A DNA stretch of 64,000 nt from Pseudomonas protegens. GTDB lineage: Bacteria > Pseudomonadota > Gammaproteobacteria > Pseudomonadales > Pseudomonadaceae. Below are positions 1 to 10,027 of the stretch, in pieces; the first letter of the stretch is position 1, and every line of letters starts with the position of its first letter. The position numbers were made by a program, and so were the translations under genes. The stretch is from the NCBI RefSeq assembly GCF_003363755.1, contig NZ_CP031396.1:6108501-6172500 (forward strand), written 5' to 3'. The notes beneath the pieces were generated by a model, which made no database searches, had not been told where the DNA came from, and worked only from the letters and a program-made list of their open reading frames with translations.

Positions 1-2347
1 TCATACCGCTCAGGTAGGTCGAACCGTCCTCGCCGACGATGCCGGTTTCCTGACCGCGGCTGTTCTGTACCGAGGCACCGAAGGGTGGCACGCGGTGGTT
101 GGTCATGCGAATCACGACCATGGCCTTGTGGCCGGCGATCAGATCAAAGCGGCGGTAACCGATCGCCCCTTCAGTCAGGGTCGCCTGGGTGACGGACTGA
201 GTGGCTTCGACATCCTCGGCCAGGCTGTCCAGCACGATGTTGGCCTGGTTGCGGTAGTAGCTGTTGATGTCGGTCACTACGGCCTTGCCGAAACGGTTGG
301 TGCGTGTGACTGCGCCGTTTCCGCGCACTGGCACGTCGGCAACGCCTTGGGTATCGATCAGCAGCCGGGTGCCGCCCATGATGTTGCTGCGGTGCAGCGC
401 TGCGCCTTGGCCGGTAATCGTCGCTCCGCCTTGCAGGGACAACCCGGCCGAGGTGTACTCGTCGGCTTGGTAGCTGGCCCTGGCCACAACCTCTGCCTGG
501 TCGCCGTCATGGGACAGGTAGCCGCTGGCGGTTTGACCGCTTGAAGCCTGTCCGACGCTGACCATGTAGTGGTTGCGTTCATCGATCTGGTCGTAATAGC
601 TCAGGTTATGTGAGGTGTCGCCGCGGTTGACCGACGAGCTGTAGCTGATCGAGCCATTACTGTCCCAGGGGATGTTGACCGACAGGTAGGCACCGTCATC
701 GGCGGTGCCGTTGCCCTTGTTCTGGTAAGCGGTCAGCGACAGGCTGAGGTTTTTCAGGCTGCCGACATTGAAGTAGCGCGACAACGACAGGCTGTAGCGA
801 TCGCTCGTCCGGCTGTTCCAGTACGTCTGGTGGTTGTAGTTGAAGTACAGGCTGAGCGCGGAATCTCGAAACTGCTTGCTCAAGGTCGCGGTATACAACT
901 CTTTACTCTGGTTAAACGACTGGCTGTCACGCCGGGCCTCGATGAATTCGCTCATGCTCAGGTAGTTCTGCTCGGAGAACCGGTAGCCTGCGAAGGTGAC
1001 CTGGCTGTCGTACTCATCGAAGCGCTTGGAATAGCTGGCACGGTAGGATTTGCCGCTCAGCGTGTCGTCCTGCAGCGTCGCGCGCGACTGGGTGACGTCG
1101 AACGACAGTGCACCGAAGGCCATCAGGTCGCGGCCCACGCCCACGGCCAGCGAACCGTAGTCCTCGGCGCCGAGGCTCCCGCCATACAGCGACCAGCCGT
1201 TGCTCACCCCCCAGGAAAACTCACCGGTGGCGAACGCCGGCCCATCCATCTGGTGCTCCCAGTCGGAGGGTTTGCCTGCGGCAAGCTTGTAGCGAACGGT
1301 ACCGGGACGGGTTAGGTAGGGGATGCTGGCGGTGTCCAATTGGAACTCTTGGACGCTGCCGTCCTGTTCCTCGACGCGCACGTTAAGCTGGCCGGAGACT
1401 GCATCGTTGAGGTCCTGGATACGAAAAGCCCCAGGTGGCACCTGTGTGTCGTAGAGCACCCGGCCTTGTTGGCGAATCACCACGCGCGCGTTGGTCCGCG
1501 CCACACCAGTGATTTCCGGGGCATACCCCCTGAGGTTGGGGGGTAACATGTTGTCGTTGCTGCTCAGGTTGGCGCCGGTGTATCGGAAGCTGCCGAACAC
1601 GCTGGAGTCCAGATAGTCTTCACCGAGTATCAGGTTCGAACGTAGCGAAGGCACGGCGCGTTGCGCATAAAAACGGCTCCAGGCGAACTCGTTGTTTGAT
1701 GGCTGGTCGTCACTGCGTTGCACCTGGGTCTGCCAGTCACCGCGCAGGCGCCATGCGCCTAGGTTGATCCCCATGGTGCCGTTGCCGCTGAGGGAGTCGC
1801 TGCGGCCTTTACCGCGTTTGCGCTCGGTGGTCTGGGCGTTGACGTTGTAGTCGAACAGCACCCCGGAAATGCCGTCGTCCCAGCGCGAGGGCGGGTCCCA
1901 GTTGGGTGAGCTGTATTCGAGCTGGTCCTGAGGGATGCTCACGTACAGCGCCGAATTGCCCAGGTTGCCACGTGCCTGCATGCCGGGAACGCTGGTCAGG
2001 TCCAGGCAGGCTCCGTCGTGCCACCAGGCCAACTGCTTGATGGCTTTTTCTTTCAGACCCAGTTCATTGACCAAGGCCGGCGAAAGACAGGCAACGCTGC
2101 TTTTCGGATCGTCCTGGGCCGGGAAATAGTTGACGGCAAACTCCGTCAGCGTATTGCGGTTCACGTGGACCATCAGGCTGTACTGGCCGGGCATGATGAA
2201 GTTGGCCGAAGCAAACACCCCAAGATCAAGGTTCTCGCGATCCTTGAGGTCTAGTACATCGGTGTTGAACTGGAATTCTTCGGCTGCACTTGCCAGCGTC
2301 GCGACACAACATAGCGCCGTGGTAGCCAGTACCTTACGGTGATCCAC
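1..2347 (-). CDS. Fimbrial outer-membrane usher (FimD/PapC family), 3' end outside window
   Basis: Outer-membrane channel that receives chaperone-bound pilins and polymerises them at the cell surface. About 782 codons are visible without a stop. The product starts with a short signal peptide (cleavage near ASAAEEFQF), then an N-terminal periplasmic domain (NTDVLDLKDRENLDLGVF), a long beta-barrel rich in aromatic and glycine residues with a plug, and the usher C-terminal signature GIVGEDGSTYLSGM just before the left edge. Ushers are usually 800-850 residues, so only the end of the C-terminal domain is missing. The start is taken as GTG at 2347, with AAGGA about ten bases upstream. It follows the pilin genes on the same strand. 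No chaperone gene lies in the window; one probably lies beyond the edge. Confidence 0.93.
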   Translation of the reverse strand, partial: MDHRKVLATTALCCVATLASAAEEFQFNTDVLDLKDRENLDLGVFASANFIMPGQYSLMVHVNRNTLTEFAVNYFPAQDDPKSSVACLSPALVNELGLKEKAIKQLAWWHDGACLDLTSVPGMQARGNLGNSALYVSIPQDQLEYSSPNWDPPSRWDDGISGVLFDYNVNAQTTERKRGKGRSDSLSGNGTMGINLGAWRLRGDWQTQVQRSDDQPSNNEFAWSRFYAQRAVPSLRSNLILGEDYLDSSVFGSFRYTGANLSSNDNMLPPNLRGYAPEITGVARTNARVVIRQQGRVLYDTQVPPGAFRIQDLNDAVSGQLNVRVEEQDGSVQEFQLDTASIPYLTRPGTVRYKLAAGKPSDWEHQMDGPAFATGEFSWGVSNGWSLYGGSLGAEDYGSLAVGVGRDLMAFGALSFDVTQSRATLQDDTLSGKSYRASYSKRFDEYDSQVTFAGYRFSEQNYLSMSEFIEARRDSQSFNQSKELYTATLSKQFRDSALSLYFNYNHQTYWNSRTSDRYSLSLSRYFNVGSLKNLSLSLTAYQNKGNGTADDGAYLSVNIPWDSNGSISYSSSVNRGDTSHNLSYYDQIDERNHYMVSVGQASSGQTASGYLSHDGDQAEVVARASYQADEYTSAGLSLQGGATITGQGAALHRSNIMGGTRLLIDTQGVADVPVRGNGAVTRTNRFGKAVVTDINSYYRNQANIVLDSLAEDVEATQSVTQATLTEGAIGYRRFDLIAGHKAMVVIRMTNHRVPPFGASVQNSRGQETGIVGEDGSTYLSGM

Positions 2348-2390
2348 GTGACTTAATCCTTGAGCGAAACTGCACACAAGGTGATGCAGT

Positions 2391-2916
2391 TCAGAAGTGC
2401 TGAATACTCAGCTTGATCGTGGCGTGATAGCTGCCCGCTTCCAGCGCATGTCCGCTACCCACGAGCGTCAGCGAGTAGTTGAGCATCTAACTGTCTGTGG
2501 ACAGTGTGCTGCGCTCAAGTAACATGCCGGGTGAAATCAACAGCCCTTGTTCATCTTTAATCTGCAATGCGATGCCTTTTGCGCCGCCCTGAATGCCGAA
2601 GTGTTTACCATCAGTCTGACTTTCGAACTTCCGTTAGAAACGCTGGGAGGGCTCGGTGTTGTTCTTTGTGGTCGACGCAATGCAATTGTTGATATAGATC
2701 TTCAGTGATTGTTGGGATGACGTATTGCCGCTGACTAATCCGTTAAGTGCCAGTGGGTTAGCACAACCGTCTGATTGTTATTACTCAAACGGTGGTACAG
2801 GCGCTGTCGACGGTGCTCCCGGCCAGTTGCACGCGTCTCTTGAGTGCACCGGCAGCACAGATGGGCAGGCCCACGGAGCAGAGGGAAACTAGCAGCAGTG
2901 CGGTAGAGCGAATCAT
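2391..2916 (-). pseudogene. Decayed minor fimbrial subunit gene
   Basis: Remnant of a chaperone-usher minor pilin between the major pilin and the usher. The start is clear: GGAGG sits just upstream of ATG 2916, followed by the signal peptide MIRSTALLLVSLCSVGLP and VDSACTTV, a typical first-cysteine region. The frame then breaks. Restoring one base near 2787-2789 and one near 2755-2757 gives QTVVLTPLALNGLVSGNTSS, and the pilin continues with KIYINNC. Two further in-frame stops lie at 2634-2636 (TAA) and 2487-2489 (TAG). The C-terminal pilin pattern survives in the final frame: FGIQGGAKGIALQIKD, then GSYHATIKLSIQHF to the stop at 2391. The longest intact piece is only about 43 residues. Four independent lesions argue for real decay rather than a sequencing slip. 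Confidence 0.88.
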
Positions 2917-2987
2917 CAAAACCTCCGCAAGCTCCCCCGCAGTACCCAGCCAGTGCGTACTGCGGAGCACGTCAGTGACGCAATACG

Positions 2988-3542
2988 TTACTGATAAGCG
3001 AGGGTGAAGTTGGCGAAGGTTTCGAAGTTGCCTGGTACGATTTCGGCAGGCGCTGCTGCGCCGCCGCCCTCTGGGGTCACCATGTCGCCCTGCAGATAGG
3101 CGCTGAACTGCAAGAAGGTGTCGCCATTACTCAGCGTTTGTGCAGGCGAAGCGTTGCCCAGCTTGAGCAGCGCGCCGGAGTGGTCTGCGATTGCCAGGCT
3201 TGCGCCCTGTGCGGTGCCTTTGATTGCCAGCAGGTCAGGGTTGGACGAAGGCGAGCCAGTGAAGGTCGCCGTGGCCGATTTCAGGGCACCCAGTTCACAG
3301 CCGCGCAGTTCGATCTTGAAGGTCTTCGGACTTGATTTGCCACCGTTCTTCAGGGCAACGTTGGAAACCTGATCCAGATCTACGGTCTGGTATTGCGACT
3401 CCTGAGCAATGGAGCATGGTGCGTCGATAATAGCGCCCTTAAAGGTAATCACACCGTGGCCTTGATCTTTGGCAAAGGTTATAGCCGAAGTTGCTGCCAA
3501 GGTGACGGTCATGATTGCACCAGCCAACAAACGAACTTTCAT
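2988..3542 (-). CDS. Major type 1 fimbrial subunit (FimA-like pilin)
   Basis: Secreted pilin of 184 residues, the expected size. It has a signal peptide of about 24 residues ending near ITFAKD, a GVITFKGAIIDAPCSI segment holding the first conserved cysteine, a second cysteine in ELRGCELG for the pilin disulfide, and the C-terminal donor-strand pattern ending FETFANFTLAYQ. The Ig-like pilin fold is completed in trans by the chaperone and then by the next subunit. AGGAG precedes the ATG by about eight bases. It is first in the operon, followed by the dead minor pilin and the usher. Confidence 0.9.
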   Translation of the reverse strand: MKVRLLAGAIMTVTLAATSAITFAKDQGHGVITFKGAIIDAPCSIAQESQYQTVDLDQVSNVALKNGGKSSPKTFKIELRGCELGALKSATATFTGSPSSNPDLLAIKGTAQGASLAIADHSGALLKLGNASPAQTLSNGDTFLQFSAYLQGDMVTPEGGGAAAPAEIVPGNFETFANFTLAYQ

Positions 3543-3858
3543 TTGATACTCCTAGGTTGAAATTTAAATCCCTGAAGGTACTCAATGGAGCACACAAGCT
3601 GCTCCGGTATCTGTGCACCGTTGAGGTTGGGTTATCCTAGAAAGAGGAAGGGAGAATGTAAGTAAGGCGATGCCGAGGTGGGCTTAGGGATTCTCCGAAC
3701 AAGTCCGCAGAATTTCTTAAGTGCACCAGGCATCCCCATGAGCCAGATGAGCTTTTCCGACACACTTTGAACTTTAAGTGAGGGTGTGGCCGAGTCTAAG
3801 ACGGCGCCGTTGCCTCCCTGGCGCAACAGCACCTGCGGCCCGCGCGAGCGCAGCCTCG
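3543..3858. other. Intergenic region upstream of the pilin operon
   Basis: No supportable gene. Both flanking genes read leftwards, so this holds the promoter of the pilin operon and the 3' flank of the ABC ATPase gene. A 66-codon minus-strand reading frame inside it resembles nothing I recognise. Around 3755-3795 the sequence is AT-rich with short dyads (CACAC and GTGTG), a possible regulatory area, but no promoter boxes can be assigned with confidence. Confidence 0.4.
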
Positions 3859-4619
<761 letters not shown>

Positions 4620-4623
<4 letters not shown>

Positions 4624-5279
4624 CGTGACATCTCTACCTTGGTTTCAAGCAGGTGCAGGCCGGCTTCCAGAACAAGATTGACCGCGTAATAGATCACCGC
4701 GACGGCCAGATAGAATTCGAACGGGCTGTAGGTTTCGCTCACAGCGCGCTGGGCGCTGTAGACCAGTTCGGCAATGCCGATGATCGACACCAGGGAGGTG
4801 TCCTTGAGCAGGACGATCAGGTTGTTGCCCAGCGGGGCCAGGGTATTGCGCAGTGCCTGCGGCACCACCACGTAGCGTTGTGCCTGGCTGCGGCTCAGGC
4901 CAATGGAGCGCGCACCTTCAATCTGCCCGGGGTCGACCGACAGGACCCCGGCACGAATCACGTCGGCGTTGTAGACCGCAAAATGCAGGCTCAGGCCGAT
5001 GATGCCGGCCGCGAGGGCCGGGATATCGATCCCCACTTGCACCAGGCCGTAATAGATCAGGTACAGCTGCAGCAGCAGGGGCGTGCCCATCAGCAGCCAG
5101 GTCAGGAAACGTATGGGCAGGGAGACCAGTTTCGGGGTGTAGAGCACGATCAGGGCAAAGGCTATTCCGGCGATCAGGCTCAGCACACTGGAGCAGAGGA
5201 ACAAGACGATGGTCCACCAGAGCCCGGTGGCCAGCAGCTCGGAATAGGGGGTCACGATACTCAGGTCAAGGCTTGGCAT
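4620..5279 (-). CDS. Amino-acid ABC transporter permease (HisM/GlnP family)
   Basis: Inner-membrane permease of 219 residues with about five membrane segments. The family signature for contact with the ATPase (EAA loop) is visible in IEGARSIGLSRSQAQRYVVV, followed by LPLGNN-like text (LAPLGNNLIVLLKDTSL) typical of the HisMQ family. It is the second of two permeases, nine bases after the first gene and overlapping the ATPase gene. The two permeases probably form a heterodimer. Confidence 0.93.
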
Positions 5280-5288
5280 GGAGGCGTC

Positions 5289-5936
5289 TCACTTGGCCGC
5301 GAAGCGTTTATCGAGGTGGTCCACCATCAGCCTGACCGTGTAGACCATGGCGATGTACAAAATGGCCGACACCATGAAGATCTCGAATGGCTTGTAGGTG
5401 GAGCTGATAAAACGCTGCGCCGTGTAGGAGAGTTCCACCACGGAGATGGTCGACACCAGGGCCGAGCCTTTGATCAGCGCGACCGCATTGACCCCCAGTG
5501 GTCTGATCATCAACTTGGCGGTTTGCGGGAGGGTGATCAGCCACAGGGTCTGGCCCTTGCCGAAACCGATTGAGCGGGCGGCTTCGACCTGACCGGGATC
5601 GACGTTGCTGATTGCGCCACGAATGGATTCGGCCATGTAGGCCGCGATGTTCAGGCCCAGGCCGATGACGCCTGCGGTGAATGGCTCCAGCTCAAGGCCG
5701 ATTTGTGGGCCGCCAAAGTAGATGAGGAACAGCTGGACCAGGCAGGGGGTGCCGCGAAAAACGCTGATGTAGACCCGGGCCAGGCAGCGAAGCATGAAGA
5801 AGCCGGACAGCCGGGCCGCCACCAGCACCACCGCCACCAGCAAGCCCAGCAGCAGCGCCAGCAGCGAAACGTGCACCGTGACCCAGGCCGCCTCCAGAAA
5901 GAACGGCAGGGTGCGCTGTATAAGTGTCAGATCCAT
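5289..5936 (-). CDS. Amino-acid ABC transporter permease (HisQ/GlnP family)
   Basis: Partner permease of 215 residues. It has an N-terminal hydrophobic helix (FFLEAAWVTVHVSLLALLLG), the conserved RGTPCLVQLFLIYFG segment, and an EAA-type loop VEAARSIGFGKGQTLWLITL. It lies 63 bases after the binding-protein gene and nine bases before the second permease. The heterodimer would form the translocation path for the ligand delivered by the neighbouring binding protein. Confidence 0.93.
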   Translation of the reverse strand: MDLTLIQRTLPFFLEAAWVTVHVSLLALLLGLLVAVVLVAARLSGFFMLRCLARVYISVFRGTPCLVQLFLIYFGGPQIGLELEPFTAGVIGLGLNIAAYMAESIRGAISNVDPGQVEAARSIGFGKGQTLWLITLPQTAKLMIRPLGVNAVALIKGSALVSTISVVELSYTAQRFISSTYKPFEIFMVSAILYIAMVYTVRLMVDHLDKRFAAK

Positions 5937-5999
5937 GGGCAGGCTCGAAAAGGTCGGATTGACTGGCCCGACCCCAGGTCGAGCCAGGCTGCAGATGAG

Positions 6000-6788
6000 T
6001 CAGCGAATGTCCTTGCCAATCCACTGCATCGAGATCTTTTCGTAGCTGCCATCGGCCAGCATGTCGTTCAGCGCCTGCTGCATCGCGGCCTTGAGCTCAG
6101 GGTTGTTCTTGCGCAGGGCAATGCCCATGCCTTCAACCCCACCGTCGCTGTCGGGTGGGGTGATGATGCGCACCTTCTGCCCGGTTTCCTTGACGGCCAC
6201 CAGCACCGGAACGCTGTCCATCACCAGCGCATCGAGGCGCCCGGCGTCCAGGTCGACCAGCATCTCGGGAAGCCCTTTGTAGGTTTTCACCTTCAGGTTG
6301 CCCCGCGCCCTGGCCCATTTGTCGTGGGCATCGCCCAGGGTGACGCCCACCTTCACATCCTTAAGGTCATCCAGGCTGTGGATCGGCGAATCCTCTTTCA
6401 CCACGATGGTGCGGCCGGCGTGGTAGTAGGGGCCGACGAAGTCCACGGCCTTCTGGCGCTCCGGGGTAATGGTCATGGAGGCGATGATGGCGTCATATTT
6501 TTTCGCCAGGAGCCCGGCAATGATCCCGTCGAAGGGCGTGGTGACAATGCTGACTTTCACCCCGAGCCGCTGGGCCAGGGCTTCGCTGATGGAGGCGTCG
6601 AAGCCGACGATCTGGTTCTGCTCGTTGGCAAAGCTGAAGGGCGAGTACTGCCCGCTCATGGCGATGCGAATCTCTTTGGATGCCTGGATCGATTGCAAGT
6701 CATCAGCCTGAGCGGCCGCGGGGGAGAGGAGTGCCGCGGCCGCGACGGTGGATGCAGCAAGCAGACCCTTGAGCGTTCTGGTTAGCAT
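6000..6788 (-). CDS. Periplasmic amino-acid-binding protein of the ABC importer
   Basis: Secreted solute-binding protein of 262 residues (SBP_bac_3 family). A signal peptide with an alanine-rich core ends at AAQADD. The mature start KEIRIAMSGQYSPFSF and the segment FDGIIAGLLAKKYDAIIASMTITPERQKAVDFVGPYY are the usual lobe-1 and hinge signatures of lysine/arginine/ornithine-like binding proteins. The ligand is not certain. The adjacent kinase/aminotransferase fusion makes a basic or hydroxylated amino acid an attractive candidate (inference). It is first of the four transporter genes. Confidence 0.93.
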   Translation of the reverse strand: MLTRTLKGLLAASTVAAAALLSPAAAQADDLQSIQASKEIRIAMSGQYSPFSFANEQNQIVGFDASISEALAQRLGVKVSIVTTPFDGIIAGLLAKKYDAIIASMTITPERQKAVDFVGPYYHAGRTIVVKEDSPIHSLDDLKDVKVGVTLGDAHDKWARARGNLKVKTYKGLPEMLVDLDAGRLDALVMDSVPVLVAVKETGQKVRIITPPDSDGGVEGMGIALRKNNPELKAAMQQALNDMLADGSYEKISMQWIGKDIR

Positions 6789-6890
6789 TGGATGGCACCT
6801 TTGAAGAATTATTAATTATTGTTGTTTGGGCTCTTCACCCAGGCCTCGGGAAAAGCTTTGCATAGGCCGTTCTGGAAAGCACCCGGCAAG

Positions 6891-6941
6891 GTGTCCGCCA
6901 GCCGGACACATTGCCGGAGTTGGCCGACACTATGTCGGCCA
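6891..6941. promoter_or_regulatory. Two adjacent perfect inverted repeats before the ABC operon
   Basis: The first repeat is GTGTCCG / CGGACAC (6891-6897 and 6903-6909, five-base loop). The second is TGGCCGACA / TGTCGGCCA (6921-6929 and 6933-6941, three-base loop). They lie between the fusion gene, which ends at 6980, and the binding-protein start at 6788, all on the minus strand. There is no T-run after either, so simple intrinsic termination is not obvious. They could be an operator pair, an RNA-stabilising hairpin pair, or a weak terminator that sets relative expression. Confidence 0.6.
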
Positions 6942-6979
6942 GGCACGCAGGCTGTCACTCGTGCGCCGATCCGGGCGCT

Positions 6980-9900
6980 CTAGCGCAGGGCCGCCTTGAA
7001 GCTGTCGTCCAGCACCTCGAGCAGGAAGTCGGCATTCTTGTGACTGAAAATCATCGACGGGCGCATTTTCAACACGTTGTCATGGGGGCCTTCGGTGCCG
7101 ATCAGAACGCCACGCTCCCGGGCGCCATCGGCAACCTTTTTCGCCAGTTGCGTGGCCGGAGCCTTGCTCTGGCGATCGGTGACCAGCTCGATCCCGAGAA
7201 ACAGCCCCAACCCGCGTACATCGCCAATGGCATCGTAGCGTTGCTGCAGTGTGCGAAAGCCGTCGAGCAGGTAATTGCCCACCCTCAGTGCGTTGAGTTT
7301 CAGGTTGTCGCGCTCGATCACATCGAGAACGCTGAGCCCCACGGCACATGAAACCGGGCTGCCGGCGAAGGTATTGAAGTACTCCATGCCGTTGTTGAAG
7401 CTATCGGCGATCTCGCGGGTGGTCACCACCGCCGACATGGGATGGCCGTTGCCAATGGGCTTGCCCATGGACACCGCATCGGGCACCACGCCCTGGGTTT
7501 CAAAGGCCCACCAGTGGCTGCCCACTCGGCCAAAGCCGACCTGAACTTCATCGGCCAGGCACAGCCCGCCCTCGGCGCGAACCATGGCATAGACTTCCTG
7601 CAAGTAGTTTTCCGGAAAGAACAGCTGCCCGGCGACACTGGGAATCGACTCCGCCAAAAAGAACGCCGGGGCTCGGCCCTGCCGGCGCATGCTGTCGATC
7701 TGCTCGGCAACACTTTGCGCGAAGCGCTTGCCCAGCTCTTCGAATGGCCAGTCATCTGCTGCGCGGTAAACGTCCGGTACGGCCGCCTCGAATACATGCT
7801 CTGCACGGCCCTTGCCGGCCTTGCGCTTGTACTTGTAGGGGCTCAGATCAATCAGCTCCTGGGTGGTGCCGTGGTAGGCCCAATCCAGCACGATGGCGTC
7901 GTTGCGCCCGGTGTGATTGCGCGCCATGCGCAGCATCAGGCTGTTGGCTTCACTGCCGGAACAGCCGAAGGAGGCGACGGCCAGGCCCTTGGGCAGGGTC
8001 GCCGTGAGTCGCTCGGCATACTCGACGATGTTGTCGTGCAGGTAGCGGGTGTTGGTGTTCAGCCGTGAAGCCTGGCGCGAAAGGGCTTGCACCACATCGG
8101 GATGGCAGTGGCCGAGGTGGCAGACGTTGTTGAAGCAGTCCAGATAGGCCCGGCCAAAGTTGTCGATCAACCAGACCCCATCACCGCGCACGAACTTGAT
8201 CGGGTCCGAGTAGGAAATCGACAAGTTGGGCAGCAGCAGTTGCTTACGCTTGGCCACGATCTGCGCTTTGCTCCTGCCTTCCTGGCTATAGGTTTCCGCA
8301 GGAATTCCGGCCAGGGTCGAAGCATCCGGGAACAGGTCGGCCCACACCTCAAGATAGGCGCGCTCACCGACGCCGATGAACTCGCTCGCCTTCAACTGGG
8401 TGTCGGTGGACATCTGGAAATGCACATGGGGCAGCCAGCCGCCATTTTCCGTGTCCGCGCCCATGTAGCCCACCAGCGCGCCCGCTTCAAGGTGGTCCCC
8501 GGGTTTGAGGCGGGTCAGCGCTTCGTGGGCCATGTGCCCCCACAGGGTCAGGAAGGGCGGGCAGCCTTCAGGCGAGTGCTTGAGCATGATCAAACCGCCA
8601 TAGCCCAGCGGCTCAGGCTCGACCTCGACGCTCTGCACCACACCGGCAAGTGGCGTGTACAGCGGCGTTCCGGCCGGCATGATCAAGTCGACACCCAGGT
8701 GCATGATCCGGCGCTGCCCTTCAATGAAGCGCGATTCAAAGGCGCTGTCGGTGTAGATGGTCCTGGCTTCGCCCCAGGGCCCGATGCCCAGCGGCACCTG
8801 ATGTTCAGCTGAGAAATCGTTCCACCACTGGGTCGCCTCTGCCGGGCGCTGCGCGGCGGAAGCGATGGTCATTTCATGGGCGGCATCGGCGAACGGCACA
8901 ATGGCCTTGTTCAGGGTTGCCGCCGAAGGATGCACGATGTCCGCGAAGGACTGGCGGTGTTCATCCACCCAGCGGCGAATCGCCCCGGCACCTTCTATCG
9001 CGTCGTAACCGCAGGCTTTGCGCAGGATCGCCGTCGCCAGGCGCGGGTTCATGCGATCCATCTTTTCCAGCAGGCGCCAGGCCGGGGCTTCGCTGATGGC
9101 CAGGTAGGGGTTGTCCTGGGTCTGCTGGTGGCGCGAGGCTGACAAGGTGACGCTGATCACCAGGCGCATGGCGATCAGATTGAACAGCACGTCCAGCTCT
9201 TGCGGCTGCAGCGGGTAGCGCTCATGGAAGCCGCCGGTGAGGGCGGCGGCCGCGCCGATGGGGTCTTGCATGTCGAGAATGGCGTAGGCGCAGGTGATGG
9301 CGACTTCGGCAATCAGCACCGTGTGCACCGCATCGCCAAAATCGATGATGCCCGAGACCTGCTGGTGGTTTTGCGGGTTGACGAGGATGTTCCAGTCATT
9401 GCCGTCGTTGTGAATGACCTGGGTGCGCAAGCGCGCAAGCTTGGGTTCGACCCGGGTTTCGAAATCATCGATGAAGCGCTGCAGAAGGGCGCGTCTGGCG
9501 GGGTCCTTGATGAAGTGCAGGCGGGCGCGGGAACGGGCGGCGTGCCGTAGGTCCCAGTCCAGATCGCGGACCGCGCCGGGATGCATGAAGCCCTGAAGCG
9601 CACGGTCCATGTCGGCGAATGATTGACCCAGGCTGCGCATGAGTTCGAAGGTGCGCGGGACCTCGGCCAGCGGAGTACCGTGCAACCAGCTCACCAGGCG
9701 CACCGCGTGGGTTTCGCCAGAGGGGGCCACGGCCGAGGCGAGTAAATCGCCGGCCAGGCTTTTCTTCAACTGCGGTACGCCAAGCTCGGGGCTGTGATGG
9801 GCCAGATGGCTGAGGATGGCGGTCTGCAGCTGGCTTTCAATGGGCGGTTCGCTGGCGTTGACGACTTTCAGAATCCATCCCGCATCGCTTGCTGTGTTCA

Positions 9901-10027
9901 ACCGGAAGTTGCAGTCTCGCTCGCCGTCCAGAGGCGAAGCCGTAGCGATGACATTGAAAAGCTGCTCAGCCAAGTGTTCGGCATCGCGTGGCGAGAACTG
10001 CGGGGCGGGGTGGGAAAGGTCGGTCAT
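6980..10027 (-). CDS. Three-domain fusion: APH-type kinase, M23 metallopeptidase-like domain, class III PLP enzyme
   Basis: Protein of 1015 residues with no signal peptide. Residues about 20-340 are an aminoglycoside/hydroxylysine-kinase-like phosphotransferase (catalytic HND 206-208 with N213; DFG 229-231). Residues about 410-550 are an M23/LytM-like domain keeping all usual metal ligands (H443, D447, H498, H534/H536). Residues about 595-1015 are a class III aminotransferase fold with D826 and the PLP lysine K856 in MGKPIGNGHP. That last motif is typical of the ammoniophospholyase branch (human ethanolamine-phosphate and 5-phosphohydroxylysine phospho-lyases, AGXT2L1/2). In humans hydroxylysine kinase acts just before such a lyase, so a fused kinase plus phospho-lyase is plausible: phosphorylate an amino alcohol, then eliminate ammonia and phosphate (inference). 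The M23 role is unknown. It precedes the ABC importer and is divergent from an Lrp regulator. Confidence 0.9.
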   Translation of the reverse strand: MTDLSHPAPQFSPRDAEHLAEQLFNVIATASPLDGERDCNFRLNTASDAGWILKVVNASEPPIESQLQTAILSHLAHHSPELGVPQLKKSLAGDLLASAVAPSGETHAVRLVSWLHGTPLAEVPRTFELMRSLGQSFADMDRALQGFMHPGAVRDLDWDLRHAARSRARLHFIKDPARRALLQRFIDDFETRVEPKLARLRTQVIHNDGNDWNILVNPQNHQQVSGIIDFGDAVHTVLIAEVAITCAYAILDMQDPIGAAAALTGGFHERYPLQPQELDVLFNLIAMRLVISVTLSASRHQQTQDNPYLAISEAPAWRLLEKMDRMNPRLATAILRKACGYDAIEGAGAIRRWVDEHRQSFADIVHPSAATLNKAIVPFADAAHEMTIASAAQRPAEATQWWNDFSAEHQVPLGIGPWGEARTIYTDSAFESRFIEGQRRIMHLGVDLIMPAGTPLYTPLAGVVQSVEVEPEPLGYGGLIMLKHSPEGCPPFLTLWGHMAHEALTRLKPGDHLEAGALVGYMGADTENGGWLPHVHFQMSTDTQLKASEFIGVGERAYLEVWADLFPDASTLAGIPAETYSQEGRSKAQIVAKRKQLLLPNLSISYSDPIKFVRGDGVWLIDNFGRAYLDCFNNVCHLGHCHPDVVQALSRQASRLNTNTRYLHDNIVEYAERLTATLPKGLAVASFGCSGSEANSLMLRMARNHTGRNDAIVLDWAYHGTTQELIDLSPYKYKRKAGKGRAEHVFEAAVPDVYRAADDWPFEELGKRFAQSVAEQIDSMRRQGRAPAFFLAESIPSVAGQLFFPENYLQEVYAMVRAEGGLCLADEVQVGFGRVGSHWWAFETQGVVPDAVSMGKPIGNGHPMSAVVTTREIADSFNNGMEYFNTFAGSPVSCAVGLSVLDVIERDNLKLNALRVGNYLLDGFRTLQQRYDAIGDVRGLGLFLGIELVTDRQSKAPATQLAKKVADGARERGVLIGTEGPHDNVLKMRPSMIFSHKNADFLLEVLDDSFKAALR

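Noticed and set aside
3632..3832. A 66-codon minus-strand frame in the pilin promoter region
   Set aside because: No recognisable domain, poor composition and no supporting ribosome binding site, so it is not reported as a gene.
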